Shown here: positions 1 through 10,015 of the stretch, one piece after another
Numbering within the stretch: the first letter of the stretch is position 1
Layout of the letters: each line of letters begins with the position of its first letter
NCBI RefSeq assembly: GCF_019393635.1
Contig: NC_057861.1
Location: 660,389,724-660,453,723 of the forward strand
Length of the DNA: 64,000 nucleotides
DNA from: Dromiciops gliroides
Taxonomy: Eukaryota > Chordata > Mammalia > Microbiotheria > Microbiotheriidae
Reading direction: 5' to 3'
Notes under the pieces: model-generated
Seen by the model: the letters and a program-made list of their open reading frames with translations, nothing else
What the model was told of the DNA's origin: nothing
Databases searched by the model: none
Program-made: the position numbers and the translations under genes

Positions 1-820
1 TTGACATGGCTTGAAGATGGTCTTAAGTTAGTTAACTTCCTTTAGTTATTTAGGAAGGTTGATCTACATTTCCTTTGAAATTGTCCTGACTCTGGGTTGG
101 CCCTCCAAAACCAGCCAGAATTCCTGTGTGTGTGTGTGTGGGGGGGGTGCTGAGTCCCCAAAACCCCATTATTTTCTCACACTTCCTTCCTTCCTCCCTA
201 CCTCTCTCCCTCCCTTCCTCCCTCCCTTCTTCTACCCACATGGGGAATCATGAACTTACATGTGGGTGCTCTGCCCAAAAGAAATTGTATTTATTGAAAT
301 AGAGCTCTGGAAACACCAGGGTTCCTTAAGTTCTATTGGGATTCAAATGGAGCTACTTGAGTATGCCTTAAACCCAAATCACTCTGGCTCTCACTGATTG
401 TTCAATAATAAATCCTAGTCCTGGCCTCTATTATAGGTCATTGGTTGGGTTTTGATGACTCAGTGAGTGTAAGGGGCAATGGTTTCTTTTCTGGCCAGAT
501 ACCCTGAGACCTTCCCCTCCTAAATTGATTTTTTTTTTGAGTAGGAAAAAGAGGCCATCTTTTGCCTCATTTCTTACCTAGCCTTAATCATTGAATGAGT
601 GCTGCCTCAGGACAACTGAGACCTTAGATTAAAAAGGCCAATGTCTCCCACTGCATCCAGGGACATTTGCAGTCATTTTGATCTATCTTGCCCCTGGACC
701 CAGATATGCTCTGGAGAAGAGAGTGACACTGATGACTTTACACAGCCTTGCCTCACTTAAATTCAATTCACTGGAAGTGAAAACATTATTTTGCTGACGT
801 CATTGGTTCTCTTTGAGAAG
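1..820. other. Unassigned intergenic stretch
   Basis: No gene or repeat family is recognised. A (TG)n-G8 run lies near 125-148 and a pyrimidine-rich CCTTCCTTCC tract near 183-235. The two short opposed ORFs over these tracts are low-complexity readings. Confidence 0.5.
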
Positions 821-824
821 GAAA

Positions 825-1160
825 GACAAACAGCAATAATGATGACAACAACAATATGTTCCAGGCACCACGCTAAGTATAAGATTCAAAGAAAAGCAAA
901 ATGAAAAAATGATTCCTGCTCTCAAGGAATTTACAGTCTTATAAAAGAAACAACATGCAAACTATGTAGAAACAAGATATAATGGCAATAATCTTGGAGG
1001 AGGAAGGTACTGATATTTAGAAGATATTTAGAAGGACTGGGAAAAGGTTTACTGAAGAAGGTAAGACTTTAGCTGAGACTTGAAGGAGGCCAGAGATGAC
1101 AGAAAGCAGAGATGAGGAGAGAGTTTCAATGAGGTAGAGATAATGGGCTGTTAATTTAGG
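825..1160 (+). repeat. Ancient interspersed repeat copy, family not named
   Basis: The order of short phrases here (caggcaccacgctaag, aaagaaaagcaaaatg, tcaaggaatttacagtct, gagacttgaaggaggccag) matches that of the tracts at 18285-18960, 24815-25720, 35690-35790 and 55495-55590. This is therefore one dispersed old repeat family. I recognise the pattern as a common therian repeat (probably LINE-derived) but cannot assign it with certainty. Confidence 0.5.
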
Positions 1161-1539
1161 ATGTTAACATTTCTAAAGGACTCTGGTTATGGATTTAGAC
1201 AGTTCTTAGGATTCAAATTGAGTTGTGGAGGGAAATACCATTTCTTATATGTTTAATATGTTATTGAAATTTGTTGTAATACAATGCATGACCAGAAAAT
1301 AACAATGAAAGTATTCAAAGGAAACAGAATAGAACAAAAGGACTGTGTGGTGACATATCAGGAAATTATCCAACTCTTCTGAAATTTGTGAACCTAAGAG
1401 GATCCTGGAAGTGAGAATTAGAATTATGAGAAATAAGGTGGGGAGGGGAAATTGGAATATGGATATACTACCACAAACTCCCAAGGAGGAAATGTAATAT
1501 GAATTTCCGATAGAAACAGGCAAAACAGACACAGGAATT

Positions 1540-2640
1540 TTGGAAAGCAAAAAGCAAAAGGAATCAAAAGAGATATTTCTCCTTAATCATCTTCTTTAAA
1601 ACAAAAATAGGAATGCCCAAAAGAAGCAAAACTATTAGAACTCTCCAAACAATAGTCTTCCAAAAATATCTCAAAGAAATGATCTAGGGAACACAATAAT
1701 AAGAAAATTATGGCTCAAAGGAAAGGTAAAAATATCCTAACAATTTTTAATTACCAATAACTAATTCAGGGCAAAATGAAATTATATATATTTTTTAAAT
1801 GAAGGCATTACATTAGGAGGAAAATTATAGAATGAAATAATGAAGCAATTGAGTATAACCAAGGAATTCACAAGACAATAATAATAAAATTCAACTTAAG
1901 TTGAAAAATGATAAAATTAAAATATTATTGCAGAGTATAAATAAGTTAAAATATAAATAAACTATTTTGCCAAAGGGTAAATTGTTCAAAGTAACAAAAT
2001 TCCAGAAAGTTACTTAAACTGTATAATTTGAATCCATGGAGACAAAGGTGAACGATTTAGTGAAGAGCGTCAATGAAAAACTATTTAAAGCAAACAAGGG
2101 CTTCTAAAAACTGTGAAAAAGAAAAACTGAGCACCATTTTTCATGAAATTATATAAGAAAATTTCCCAGAAATAGTGAAAATAAAAGATAGGTCACAAAT
2201 TTACAAAATATACAGGTCCTAAGAAGAGTAGATTTACTGAGATGCATCATTGTTAAACTTGATGAAAACAAATAAAAAGAGATATAATCTTAGAAGCAGC
2301 TAAGTTAAACACATCACATGTAAAGAAATAAAAATAAAAAAAATTTCACATTATTTTCCCGTTCTAAATCAAATAAAGAAGATGTTACATATAAATTATA
2401 GAATAATATGAGATATATCTCCAGATTAGATAAAGGACTTCATGCACATCATCAGCAAATCAGCTTCTCAGGAAAGTTAAACATCCTTTTGCAAGACAAC
2501 AGACCAATTATTATGAAGAAAAAATTATTCTGTAACTACAAATATTTTTGAGTATTTTAAAGTTCTAAAATATTTATTAAGATAAAGTAAAATAAATAAA
2601 TGAGACACTTGATTCTGTTTCTTGTCAACCAATTTTATTG
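1540..2640 (+). other. A-rich tract resembling a decayed LINE ORF1 region
   Basis: The tract is strongly A-rich on the plus strand and reads like degraded LINE ORF1 (for example 'agaaaatttcccagaaatagtg' near 2157 and 'ttttgcaagacaac...ccaattatta' near 2487). No open frame survives. It could be an old L1/HAL1 relic or simply A-rich DNA; I cannot decide between them. Confidence 0.3.
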
Positions 2641-3330
2641 TTGGTTTAGTTGTGGAAAAGGATACCCACATACAATGTTCATCTTCTAATTTGCTTCTAC
2701 CTTTGCATTTGATTGAGAGCTAATGGATTTGAAGCCTTGAGAGAACATTGAATAAAATGGTACTAGCTTCTTCTCCAAGTACCCTAAAACTTTTGTACCC
2801 TAATAATTGCAATTCATTTCGAGTTCTTAGTTATTACAGAAATAAATTAAATCATCTTTCCTTGGGTTGTTGTTGTGTTCGTTTGTTTTTGTTTTTGTTT
2901 TTTTCTGTCTCAGCCTGAAAATGTTTTGTTTTTTTTTTAACAGTCAAATCTCATTCTTTTGTTATTGGTCAGTAGGAATTATATCTTCAAGTGTCTATTT
3001 CTAAATTTTCAAGACACCCGTGACCCGTCCTGCTTTCATTTCCTTAGTATTCTTTCAAAAGTCTATTTTCTTTTACACTAACACTACTACTCTTGGAATA
3101 TAGCAATTAGATAATAAAGTTATTTATCAAATATTCTCTATAACCCTTGGTCAACTTCTTGGATCCCCTAATGCATGGGCATCTGAGGTTGGGATTCCTT
3201 GGAATAAAACATTAGAGTTTTTATTAGTGGCATGAGTAAAGTTTGAGAAAAGATTAAACTAGTTAAATAAGGAAGAATAGATTTCCTTCCTGAATTAAGA
3301 AAGAATAATAGAAAGTAAGCCAAATTTACA
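2640..3330. other. Unassigned stretch
   Basis: No recognisable gene or repeat. It contains T-rich runs (2890-2940) and ends in a (CA)n/(TA)n microsatellite at about 3328-3398, next to the LTR that follows. Confidence 0.5.
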
Positions 3331-3404
3331 CACACACACATACATATACATATAAACATATATACACACATATATATGTGTATGTATATACATATACATG
3401 CAAA

Positions 3405-4035
3405 TGTCATGGGGTGCAGAGCACCCCAGAAGTTCTCTGGGGGCACATCAAGGAACCTTCTCCTTGAGAAATTAAACCAGAGAACAGATAACGCCTAGAG
3501 AGATAAGGTGAACCAAATCGGACAGAGCTAGCTTTGGATTCCTACCCTTCATTCTGGTCTCCCTTACCCTGGGGAGATAAATTTGGGTAGGGCTGTGGCC
3601 TTTGTGTTCTGAAGAAGAATCTGTAGCCACCCCTCACCCAATTCCTTTAGTCACTACCAGTGGGGGATGATCCTCCACTCCTCACCTAATTCCCCCAGCT
3701 ACCACCAGTGGGGGATGGTCCTCTCTCACTAGAGGAACTTTCCACGGGCAGATGGGCCACCCCCATCAGTCCTCTATAAAAGTACCTTCCAGTCTCCTGT
3801 TCGAGGAGATTTGGTACCTCTGAGCCATGTGCTTTATGCCAAATCTCCCCATGAAAAGTCCAAGGATTTCTTTCATGGTTTCCCTCCCCCCACCCTTCCC
3901 TTCCCTTGCTCCTAAATAAACTACCACCTTATTCTAACTACTTTTTTTGTGCAAGAGGGTGTAATTCTTTAAAGAGGAATTCCTAAGAACCCCAACTCCT
4001 ACCCCAACCCCATACCCCACTTCCCACCATTACAC
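3405..4035 (+). mobile_element. Solo LTR of an endogenous retrovirus
   Basis: The segment begins TGTCATGGGG and ends CCATTACA. It carries a TATA box (CTATAAAAG, 3773-3781) and, about 135 bp downstream, a polyadenylation signal (AATAAA, 3915-3920), in the order expected of U3-R-U5 on the plus strand. The U3 part has a direct duplication of about 47 bp at 3630-3676 and 3677-3724, both containing CCAGTGGGGGATG. The left flank is a CA/TA microsatellite, so a 4-6 bp target duplication cannot be read with confidence. No internal proviral sequence is attached. Confidence 0.7.
3630..3724 (+). repeat. Tandem duplication inside LTR U3
   Basis: Two diverged copies of about 47 bp are adjacent. Each begins CNCCTCACC and ends CCAGTGGGGGATG-TCCTC. 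They lie upstream of the TATA box, where enhancer repeats of retroviral LTRs usually sit. Confidence 0.7.
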
Positions 4036-4194
4036 ACACATATATGATTCTTTGTAGTGGCAAAGTATTGAAAATTCAGGGAGTGTTTATCAGTTAGGGA
4101 ATAGCTGAGTAAGTCATAGTATATTAATTGGATGGCATTCTATGGTGCTATAAGAAATGAAGGAGATGTTTTCAGAGAAACCTGGAAAAAATGC

Positions 4195-4316
4195 ATGAAG
4201 TGATGCAGAGTGCTCACTTCAGCAGCACGTATACTAAAATTGGAACGATACAGAGATTAGCATGGCCCCTGCACAAGGATGACAGGCAAATTTGTGAAGC
4301 ATGAAGTGATGCAAAG
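4195..4316 (+). repeat. Target-site duplication around the U6 pseudogene
   Basis: ATGAAGTGATGCAGAG (4195-4210) recurs as ATGAAGTGATGCAAAG (4301-4316), one mismatch in 16. Including the shared GC before each copy, the match extends to 18 bp. This is the footprint expected of LINE-driven insertion. Confidence 0.85.
4211..4300 (+). pseudogene. U6 snRNA retropseudogene, 3'-truncated
   Basis: This is a near-complete copy of U6 spliceosomal RNA. It has the 5' domain (TGCTCACTTCAGCAGCAC), the invariant ACAGAGA-box region (GATACAGAG then ATTAGC, with three bases missing), and the catalytic stem region (GCATGGCCCCTGCACAAGGATGAC). It stops after TTTGTGAAGC, about 13 nt short of the normal U-rich 3' end, and has no poly(A) tail. 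It sits within an L1 3' UTR and is flanked by direct repeats of 16-18 bp, so it is a retrotransposed copy. Missing ACAGAGA-box bases and the absent terminator argue against function. Confidence 0.93.
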
Positions 4317-4769
4317 TTAAGAGAGTTGAACCAGAAGAACAATTTGTACAATAACAAAAATACCACTCTTAAAGACTTAGGAACTCTAATAAACACAATG
4401 AGCAACCACAATTCTAAAGGACTCATGAAGAAAATTGCAATCTGTTTTCAGATCAAGGAATGATAGACTCAAGAGTATAGATCAAAACATTTTTCTTTTC
4501 CTCTCTATTTCTCTTTCTTTCTTTCTTTTTTCCTTTTACGTTTCTTCCTTCCTTCTACCTTCCTTCCTTCCCCTCTCCTTCATTCCTTCCTTTCTTCCCT
4601 CCTTCCTTCCTTCCTTTTAGGAAGAAACATATATAATGTGGGAACTTGTTGTTCATGACTGTTTATAATGAGATTTGGTTTTCTTGCCTTTTCAATGTGT
4701 AGAGGAAGAGAATTTGGAACTGAAAATAAAAGAAAATTGAATTTAAAAGACAAACAAAAAAGCAAATGA

Positions 4770-5860
4770 AGTTACCTCAGCATGACCTTTTCTTGATCAA
4801 ACCATACCAGCTCTTCATAATCATTATTTTTCTAGATGTACATTAATCATCTCTTTAATGATTTGTCTAGATTTTTCCCAGAATTTTTGTTAGATTTAAC
4901 AGTTGCCTTCCTTAGAAGATTCCCTAGCTAAAGGAGTTTAAAGTGAGAAAACTTCTCACAACAGAGCAGAAAGCTCAGTGGTCTTATTAAGCAGGACAAA
5001 GCTGTTCACAGGATGTACCCATTATCTACTTAAAAGCTGAATTTGCTTCTTCAAAGAATCCATTCGAGTTTTGTGAGAAAGTCCTGATATGAGCTTTGTA
5101 CTTGGCACTTTGAGTGGTCCCATTGTAATTGAACCCAGGCATTGCTGTTTGAACAAGCTGAAGTTTGGCTCTCATCTGCTGGCTGACCAAGGGATGCTAT
5201 TGCGTGGAACATAAAAATATTCTCTATCTTAGAAGCAGCCTTGTGTAAATGGTTAAGTAGGAAGAGGTAGCAACTACATTAACTTAATACATCTGCTAAT
5301 GGTTATAGCCACTATAAAAATACCACCAGGCAGTGGTTGTCTAAAGCCACAACTCTCTCCCACATAGGCAGTACATTACTCAGACAGTTTTCAGCCTGGT
5401 CACCAACTGTTTTAACAGTACATCCATGTTCACTGTTCTCAGTTCTTTTTCAGTCCTTTGAAAAAATAATTCTCTTGCCATGAGTTTTTGAGCATTCTTT
5501 TTCGAGCAGCATCAGTGTGTTTGGAGACATTCTTTTCTAAAGTGAAATTTAGGAAACAAACTCCATTTTTGCTTTATACTTGTTGAATTTATTGGATCTC
5601 TGTTGTGGATTCAGTACCAAATTCTAAGCAATATGTCTATTGATATCAAGGACATGAAAATGTTGAGTGAGGATAGGGAATATATTTTTATTGACTCACA
5701 CAAAGTGAGTACCCTAAATCCACTAGTATGATTTTCTTGATATAGATATTCCCTCCAATTAAAGAGATCATCATCTTTCTACATGACATATTAATAACAT
5801 ATTAATAACTCTAGGCCAAAGAATATAATTACTTTGACTACTTTCTTGTGTAATTACACT
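4770..5860. other. Unassigned unique-looking stretch
   Basis: No gene or clear repeat is recognised. A short direct duplication (CATATTAATAA twice) is present near 5786-5806. Confidence 0.5.
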
Positions 5861-5867
5861 TTTTTTC

Positions 5868-6235
5868 CAGAAATTTTAGACTAATTCATAACTCCATCAA
5901 CAATGAATTAAAATCTACCTGTCTTTCCATTGTCCCTCTGACAATGGTGATTTTCACATGGTGACATCTTAGCCTATTTGAGTCACATGAAGTGAAACCT
6001 CAACTATGTTTTGATGTGCACATATCTTATTATAAGTTGTTTGGATCTTTCTTTCATATTGTTAATTGTTTGAAATTCTTTTGAGAGTTCCTTATTCGTA
6101 TTCTGTGGCCATTTATCTATTGCATTTAGTCATATATTTCTCTTAATTTCCTATATATTAGGTATCAGTCATTTATCAGTGATATTTTATACGATGATTC
6201 CCTCCTTCCCCCCTCCACCTCCTGGCTACTTCCAT
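5868..6235 (-). mobile_element. Old L1 ORF2/3' fragment, antisense
   Basis: Read on the plus strand it follows the antisense L1 order: 'aactccatcaacaatgaattaa', 'gacatcttagcctatttgag', 'acctcaactatgttttgat', 'ctgtggccatttatctattg', then 'tatcagtcatttatcagtga'. The same order appears in the younger antisense copy at 12640-12810. No reading frame remains. Confidence 0.65.
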
Positions 6236-6901
6236 TTTTTTGTTCTGGTCGTATGATTTTTATTTGACTATTCACAAAGGAAAAATCAATTGGATGGAGA
6301 CCGCCTATTTTCCAGACTATGGTATTCATATAAACCAGTTAATCTTGTTCATTAGTATATATTTCTTGGACAGACACTACAAATGGGAAACGATTGGGGC
6401 AAGAATTGAACCAAAGGAGAAGAGTGGGTTGTACTACCTTTGAGAAATTGCTCAATAGCTTTAATATCCTTTAACTTCTCCCTGAAACAAAAACCAAAGT
6501 TCTAAATACCAATCCTCTTTTAAAGTCACTTTATGTCTATTATTAGTCATAGAATATGATAGTGTCCAAAAACTAAAACTATGATGCAAAGAACAATGAA
6601 AAGAAAGATAATGGGCATTGGTAGGTTGAAAGATTTCAAATCAGTTACTTGACTTAGAGTCAAAGAAACAAATTGCTATAAAAAAAGACAGTCTGGTCAT
6701 AACTTAGCAAGGGATGACTATTGGATAAATCCTGTATTCCATGAGTATACTTGAGATATCTAAAAAAATAAGAATTTCCCACAACACATAGGATGGATGC
6801 CCTGGGGCAAACATGGAAAAATATAACTAATAGTCAAGCAGGATGAGTATGAACTCTTTTAGAAGGAAAACCTAAAGTGATAAAATCACAGATTGATTTT
6901 G
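6236..6901. other. Unassigned stretch with a 67-codon ORF
   Basis: The plus-strand ORF at 6240-6443 has no motif I recognise and is within chance length for AT-rich DNA. The rest of the stretch shows no identified repeat. Confidence 0.4.
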
Positions 6902-6912
6902 TATTTACTCTT

Positions 6913-7174
6913 TTTTTGGCAGATAAAAGAAAAGTCCTTTATTCTGTAGGCTGAATGTAGTAGGCATGTGTATGCAATAAACTAGTGACACTACTGAAGT
7001 CACTTAATTACTAAGAATTTCCAATATCTTAAAAGACAGCAAATAATTTAATCTAAGCTCATCTTCCTTTTCATCTTTCTTGTCCTTTGCATCTCCTTCC
7101 TTTAGGTCTGACTTGGCATTGTCCTGCATGGCTTTGGCAAATGCTTTGACATGAACCTTATTTGCTGCATCTAT
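6913..7174 (-). pseudogene. ADRM1P: ADRM1 (Rpn13) processed pseudogene, 3' segment
   Basis: On the minus strand this encodes the end of the ADRM1 DEUBAD domain and the acidic/lysine-rich C terminus: AIDAANK, then [19 protein letters not shown], then [12 protein letters not shown] short 3' UTR follows with a polyadenylation signal (antisense TTTATT near 6939) and a poly(A) tail (T-run near 6910). ADRM1 is the ubiquitin receptor of the 19S proteasome that recruits the deubiquitinase UCH37/UCHL5 through its DEUBAD domain. No introns are present. The segment is joined head-on to its own upstream part in inverted orientation (7175-7414), so it cannot express a normal product. Confidence 0.9.
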
Positions 7175-7414
7175 AGATCATGGCTCCTAATCTGGCCAAT
7201 GCTGAAATCCAAGAGCAGTTGCTGCCTTATCTTCCCTCTGGAAAATCTCTTCCACAGACTGCAGAAGAGATTCAGAATACACTGACCTCTCCTCAGTTTC
7301 AGCAGGCATTAAGTATGTTCAGTGCTGCCTTAGCCTCAGGACACCTTGGCCCACTTATCAGTCAGTTTGGTTTACTGACTGAAGCTATAGATGCAGCAAA
7401 TAAGGGTGATGTCA
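7175..7414 (+). pseudogene. ADRM1P: ADRM1 (Rpn13) processed pseudogene, inverted 5' segment
   Basis: The plus-strand frame reads through the ADRM1 DEUBAD region: [20 protein letters not shown], then [20 protein letters not shown], then [17 protein letters not shown], ending near [10 protein letters not shown]. The first Met is internal to the parent protein. The last residues (AIDAANK) are encoded again in the inverted segment at 7143-7172, so a block of about 28 bp is represented on both sides of the inversion. This is the usual 5'-inverted, 5'-truncated outcome of twin priming during L1-driven insertion. The frame is open, but it lacks the N-terminal Pru domain and any promoter. Confidence 0.9.
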
Positions 7415-8257
7415 TATTTACTCTTACAGCTGTGTGAAAGGTGGTTTTGGAGTAGAACCTATAGACAAAGAAAAGATTTAGAAGACTATTGAATGGGGGC
7501 AGAGCCAAGATGGTGGATGAGAGGCTGTGACTCCCACAAACTCCAGATAAACCTGTCCACTGACACCTAAATAATGCGTAAAAAAAAAAAAAAGAAAAGA
7601 AAAAAAACCCAGGGCAGCCTAATGCACATAAGAACAGAGTGAGACTATTTCTCAGCAAAAGAGGGCAATTCTGATCACCTACTGATCAAGCTGAACCGCT
7701 CAGTGTGCTGTCCAGACCCAACCAGGGACAATGCTTCCAGAGCCTGGCAGAGTCTTCAGCACCAGCAGCTTCTGAGGCTCCAATCATGGACTGGTGAGGG
7801 GGTTCGGCAGTAGGCCGGAGTGAAGTGTAGGCAGTCTCTGCTGGAGTTGGGGAAAAGCACCCTGGATCTGAACCAGTGGGCTGAATTGAGTGGTTGTGGC
7901 ACAGTGGGGGAGGGACACAGGCACACCAAGCTTCTGACCATAGAGAATCAGAGTTCAATCAGACTTCTGTTTCCAGGTCAAAGAGAAAGCAGCTGTGGTT
8001 TCTCACAGGCCAAGGAGGCTGAGAAAAAGCCCAATCACCCCCTGGGTGACACTGTAGCTTGAACAGTGTGTCCTGGAAGCAGCACACACTTTAAGAAGGA
8101 GTTAAAAGCCAAGAAATAGTAAGCTACGGTGAGTAGGCAGAGAAAGCAGAAGACCATCTAAAACTTCTTTGGGGAAAAGGTAGACCACAATACACGCTCA
8201 GAAGAAAAAGATAATAACAAGGTCAAAGCTCCAACATCCAAAGCTTCCAAGAAAAAT

Positions 8258-9121
8258 ATGAACTGGTCTCAGGCCATGGAAGCTCTCAAAAGGGACTTTG
8301 AAGAGAAAATAGGAGAGATAGAAGGAAGATGTAGAGACTGGGAGGAAAGAATGCAAAGAGAAATGAGAGCAATGCAAGAGAGTCATGAGAAAGTCAAGAG
8401 TTTGAAAAGCCAAATGGAAAAGGACATTAAAAAACTGTCTGATGAAAATAATTGCCTAAGAATTAGGATTGAAAAAATGGAAACCAGTGACCTTATGAGA
8501 ACCCATGACACAATAAAGCAAATCCTACTGATTGAAAAAAAATAGAGGGCAATGTGAAATATCTCCTTGGAAAAACAGCTGACTTGGAAAATAAATCTAG
8601 GATATATAATTTGAAAATCATTGGACTACCTGAAAACCATGACCAAAACAAGAGCTTAGACACCATCCTCCAAGAGATTGTGAGGGGAAATTTCCCTGAT
8701 ATTCTAGAAGCAGAAGCTACAATAGAAATTGAAAGAATTCACCGATCACCTCCTGAAAGAGATCCCAAAAGGAAAACCTCCAGGAATATTATAGCCAAAT
8801 TCCAGAACTCCCAGGTCAAGGAGAAGATATTGTGAGCAGCTAGAAAAAACGGAATTCAAATACTGTAGAGCTCCAATAAGGATAAAGCAAGATCTAGCAG
8901 CTTCTACATTAAAGGACTGGAGGGCATGGAATATGATATTCCAGAGGGCAAAGGAGCTGGGAGTACAGCCAAAAATCACATACCCAGTAAAACTAATTAT
9001 AATCATTCAGAGGAAAAAATGGTATTTCAATGAGAAAGAGGACTTTCAGTCATTTGTGATGAAAAGAGCTGAACTGAATGGAAAATTTGACTTTCAAATA
9101 CAAGACCCTGGAGAGGCATAA
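8258..9121 (+). pseudogene. L1/HAL1 ORF1 protein remnant
   Basis: ORF1p is the RNA-binding chaperone of L1 ribonucleoprotein. Three pieces in different frames cover the protein. 8258-8545 is a heptad-rich coiled coil (EEKIGEIEGRCRDWEERM onward). 8554-8835 is the RRM-like domain (NLKIIGLPE, then IERIHRSP, then NIIAKF). 8870-9121 is the C-terminal domain (AKELGVQPKITYPVKL, then KEDFQSFV). A stop follows the coiled coil and at least two frameshifts separate the pieces, so no intact protein is made. Confidence 0.88.
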
Positions 9122-9307
9122 AAAGGTAAATAGGAAAAAGACTTCATGAGGGATATTAAAAGATCAAACTTTTTATATTCCTACATGGGAAGATAATATT
9201 TCGAATTCATAAGAACTATTTCAGTAAGGAATTCACAGAAGACACAGATCTGAACTGAATATGAAGGGATGATATCTGTAAAGCATTTATGTTTTGTTCT
9301 TTGTGGG

Positions 9308-9411
9308 GCAGACAGGGTGGGGTGTCTTATGTCAGGGGCCAGATTTGGGCCTGGGGCCTCCTGGGTCCAGGGCTAGTGCTTTGTCCACTGTGCCACCTAA
9401 CTAACCCATGA
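9308..9411 (-). mobile_element. Truncated tRNA/CORE-SINE, antisense
   Basis: The end 'cagggctagtgctttgtccactgtgccacctaac' is the antisense SINE head. The rest is unusually altered toward G (ggggccagatttgggcctggggcc), but the order of segments is clear. Confidence 0.7.
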
Positions 9412-9547
9412 TGACATCTTAAAATTAGGGTTTAGGTGTAGAAGGAATAGACTGGGAGAAGGGGAAGGGAAGAGATGGTCTGGAGAGAGGTAGTTCACAG
9501 GAAGGAAACAAGAGGGGAAAGGAAGAGGGGGAAGGAGTTGGGGGGTG

Positions 9548-10015
9548 AGTGAACCTTAATATCATCAGAATTGGCTCAAAGAAGGACTAACATGCATACT
9601 CAAGTAGGTATAGTATTATATTTTTGCCCTGAGGGAAGGGAGGGAGATAAGGGGGGGGGGAAGGGGAAGGAGGGAAGGGCAGACTGGGGGAGAAAGCAGT
9701 AAAAAGCAAAACACTTTTGAGGAAGGTGAAGATGTTCTGCATTACTGCACAAGTATGACATATTGAATTGCTTGATTTCATAGGGAGGGTTGAGGAGGGA
9801 GGGAGGAAGAAAAATTTAGAACACAGAATTAGCTCAAAGACCTTAATCTCATCAGAGTGGGCTCCTGGAAGGAATAACATTCACATTCAATTGGGTGGAG
9901 TAATCTATTGAACTCTACAGGAAAGTAGGAGGGAAAGAGGATAAGGAAGGAAAGGTTAATAAAGGGAGTGCAGAGCAGGGGAGGGGTCAGTCAAAAGTAA
10001 AACACTTTTGAGGAG
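9548..10015 (+). repeat. Two tandem units of about 285 bp in the HAL1-like element
   Basis: Unit 1 (from about 9548) has 'aaccttaatatcatcagaa', 'ggctcaaagaaggactaaca', a purine tract, then 'aaaacacttttgagga'. Unit 2 (from about 9833) has 'gaccttaatctcatcagag', 'gggctcctggaaggaataac', a purine tract, then 'aaaacacttttgagga'. The units are diverged but colinear. Confidence 0.7.

Larger units (their letters stand above)
4044..4762 (+). mobile_element. L1 3' end (end of ORF2 to 3' UTR), 5'-truncated
   Basis: The segment aligns by eye with the L1 tail at 21430-21965: 'gtagtggcaaagtattgaaaattcaggga', then 'gggaatagctgag', 'gaaatgaaggag', 'aataaaag'. A pyrimidine-rich CTTT/TTCC tract occupies 4495-4617. 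The element is split by the U6 pseudogene at 4211-4300. Confidence 0.75.
6902..7425 (-). repeat. Target-site duplication bounding the ADRM1 pseudogene
   Basis: TATTTACTCTT occurs at 6902-6912, running directly into a T-run (the antisense poly(A) tail), and again at 7415-7425 just after the recognisable coding sequence stops. The 11-bp direct repeats delimit one retrotransposition event. Confidence 0.8.

Noticed and set aside
4211..4300. Functional U6 snRNA gene
   Set aside because: The 3' end and terminator T-run are missing, bases are lost next to the ACAGAG box, and the copy lies between insertion duplications in an L1 tail.
7180..7437. 85-codon plus-strand ORF as a small expressed gene
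   Set aside because: It is an internal piece of ADRM1 in the inverted half of a processed pseudogene; its last codons read into target-site DNA.
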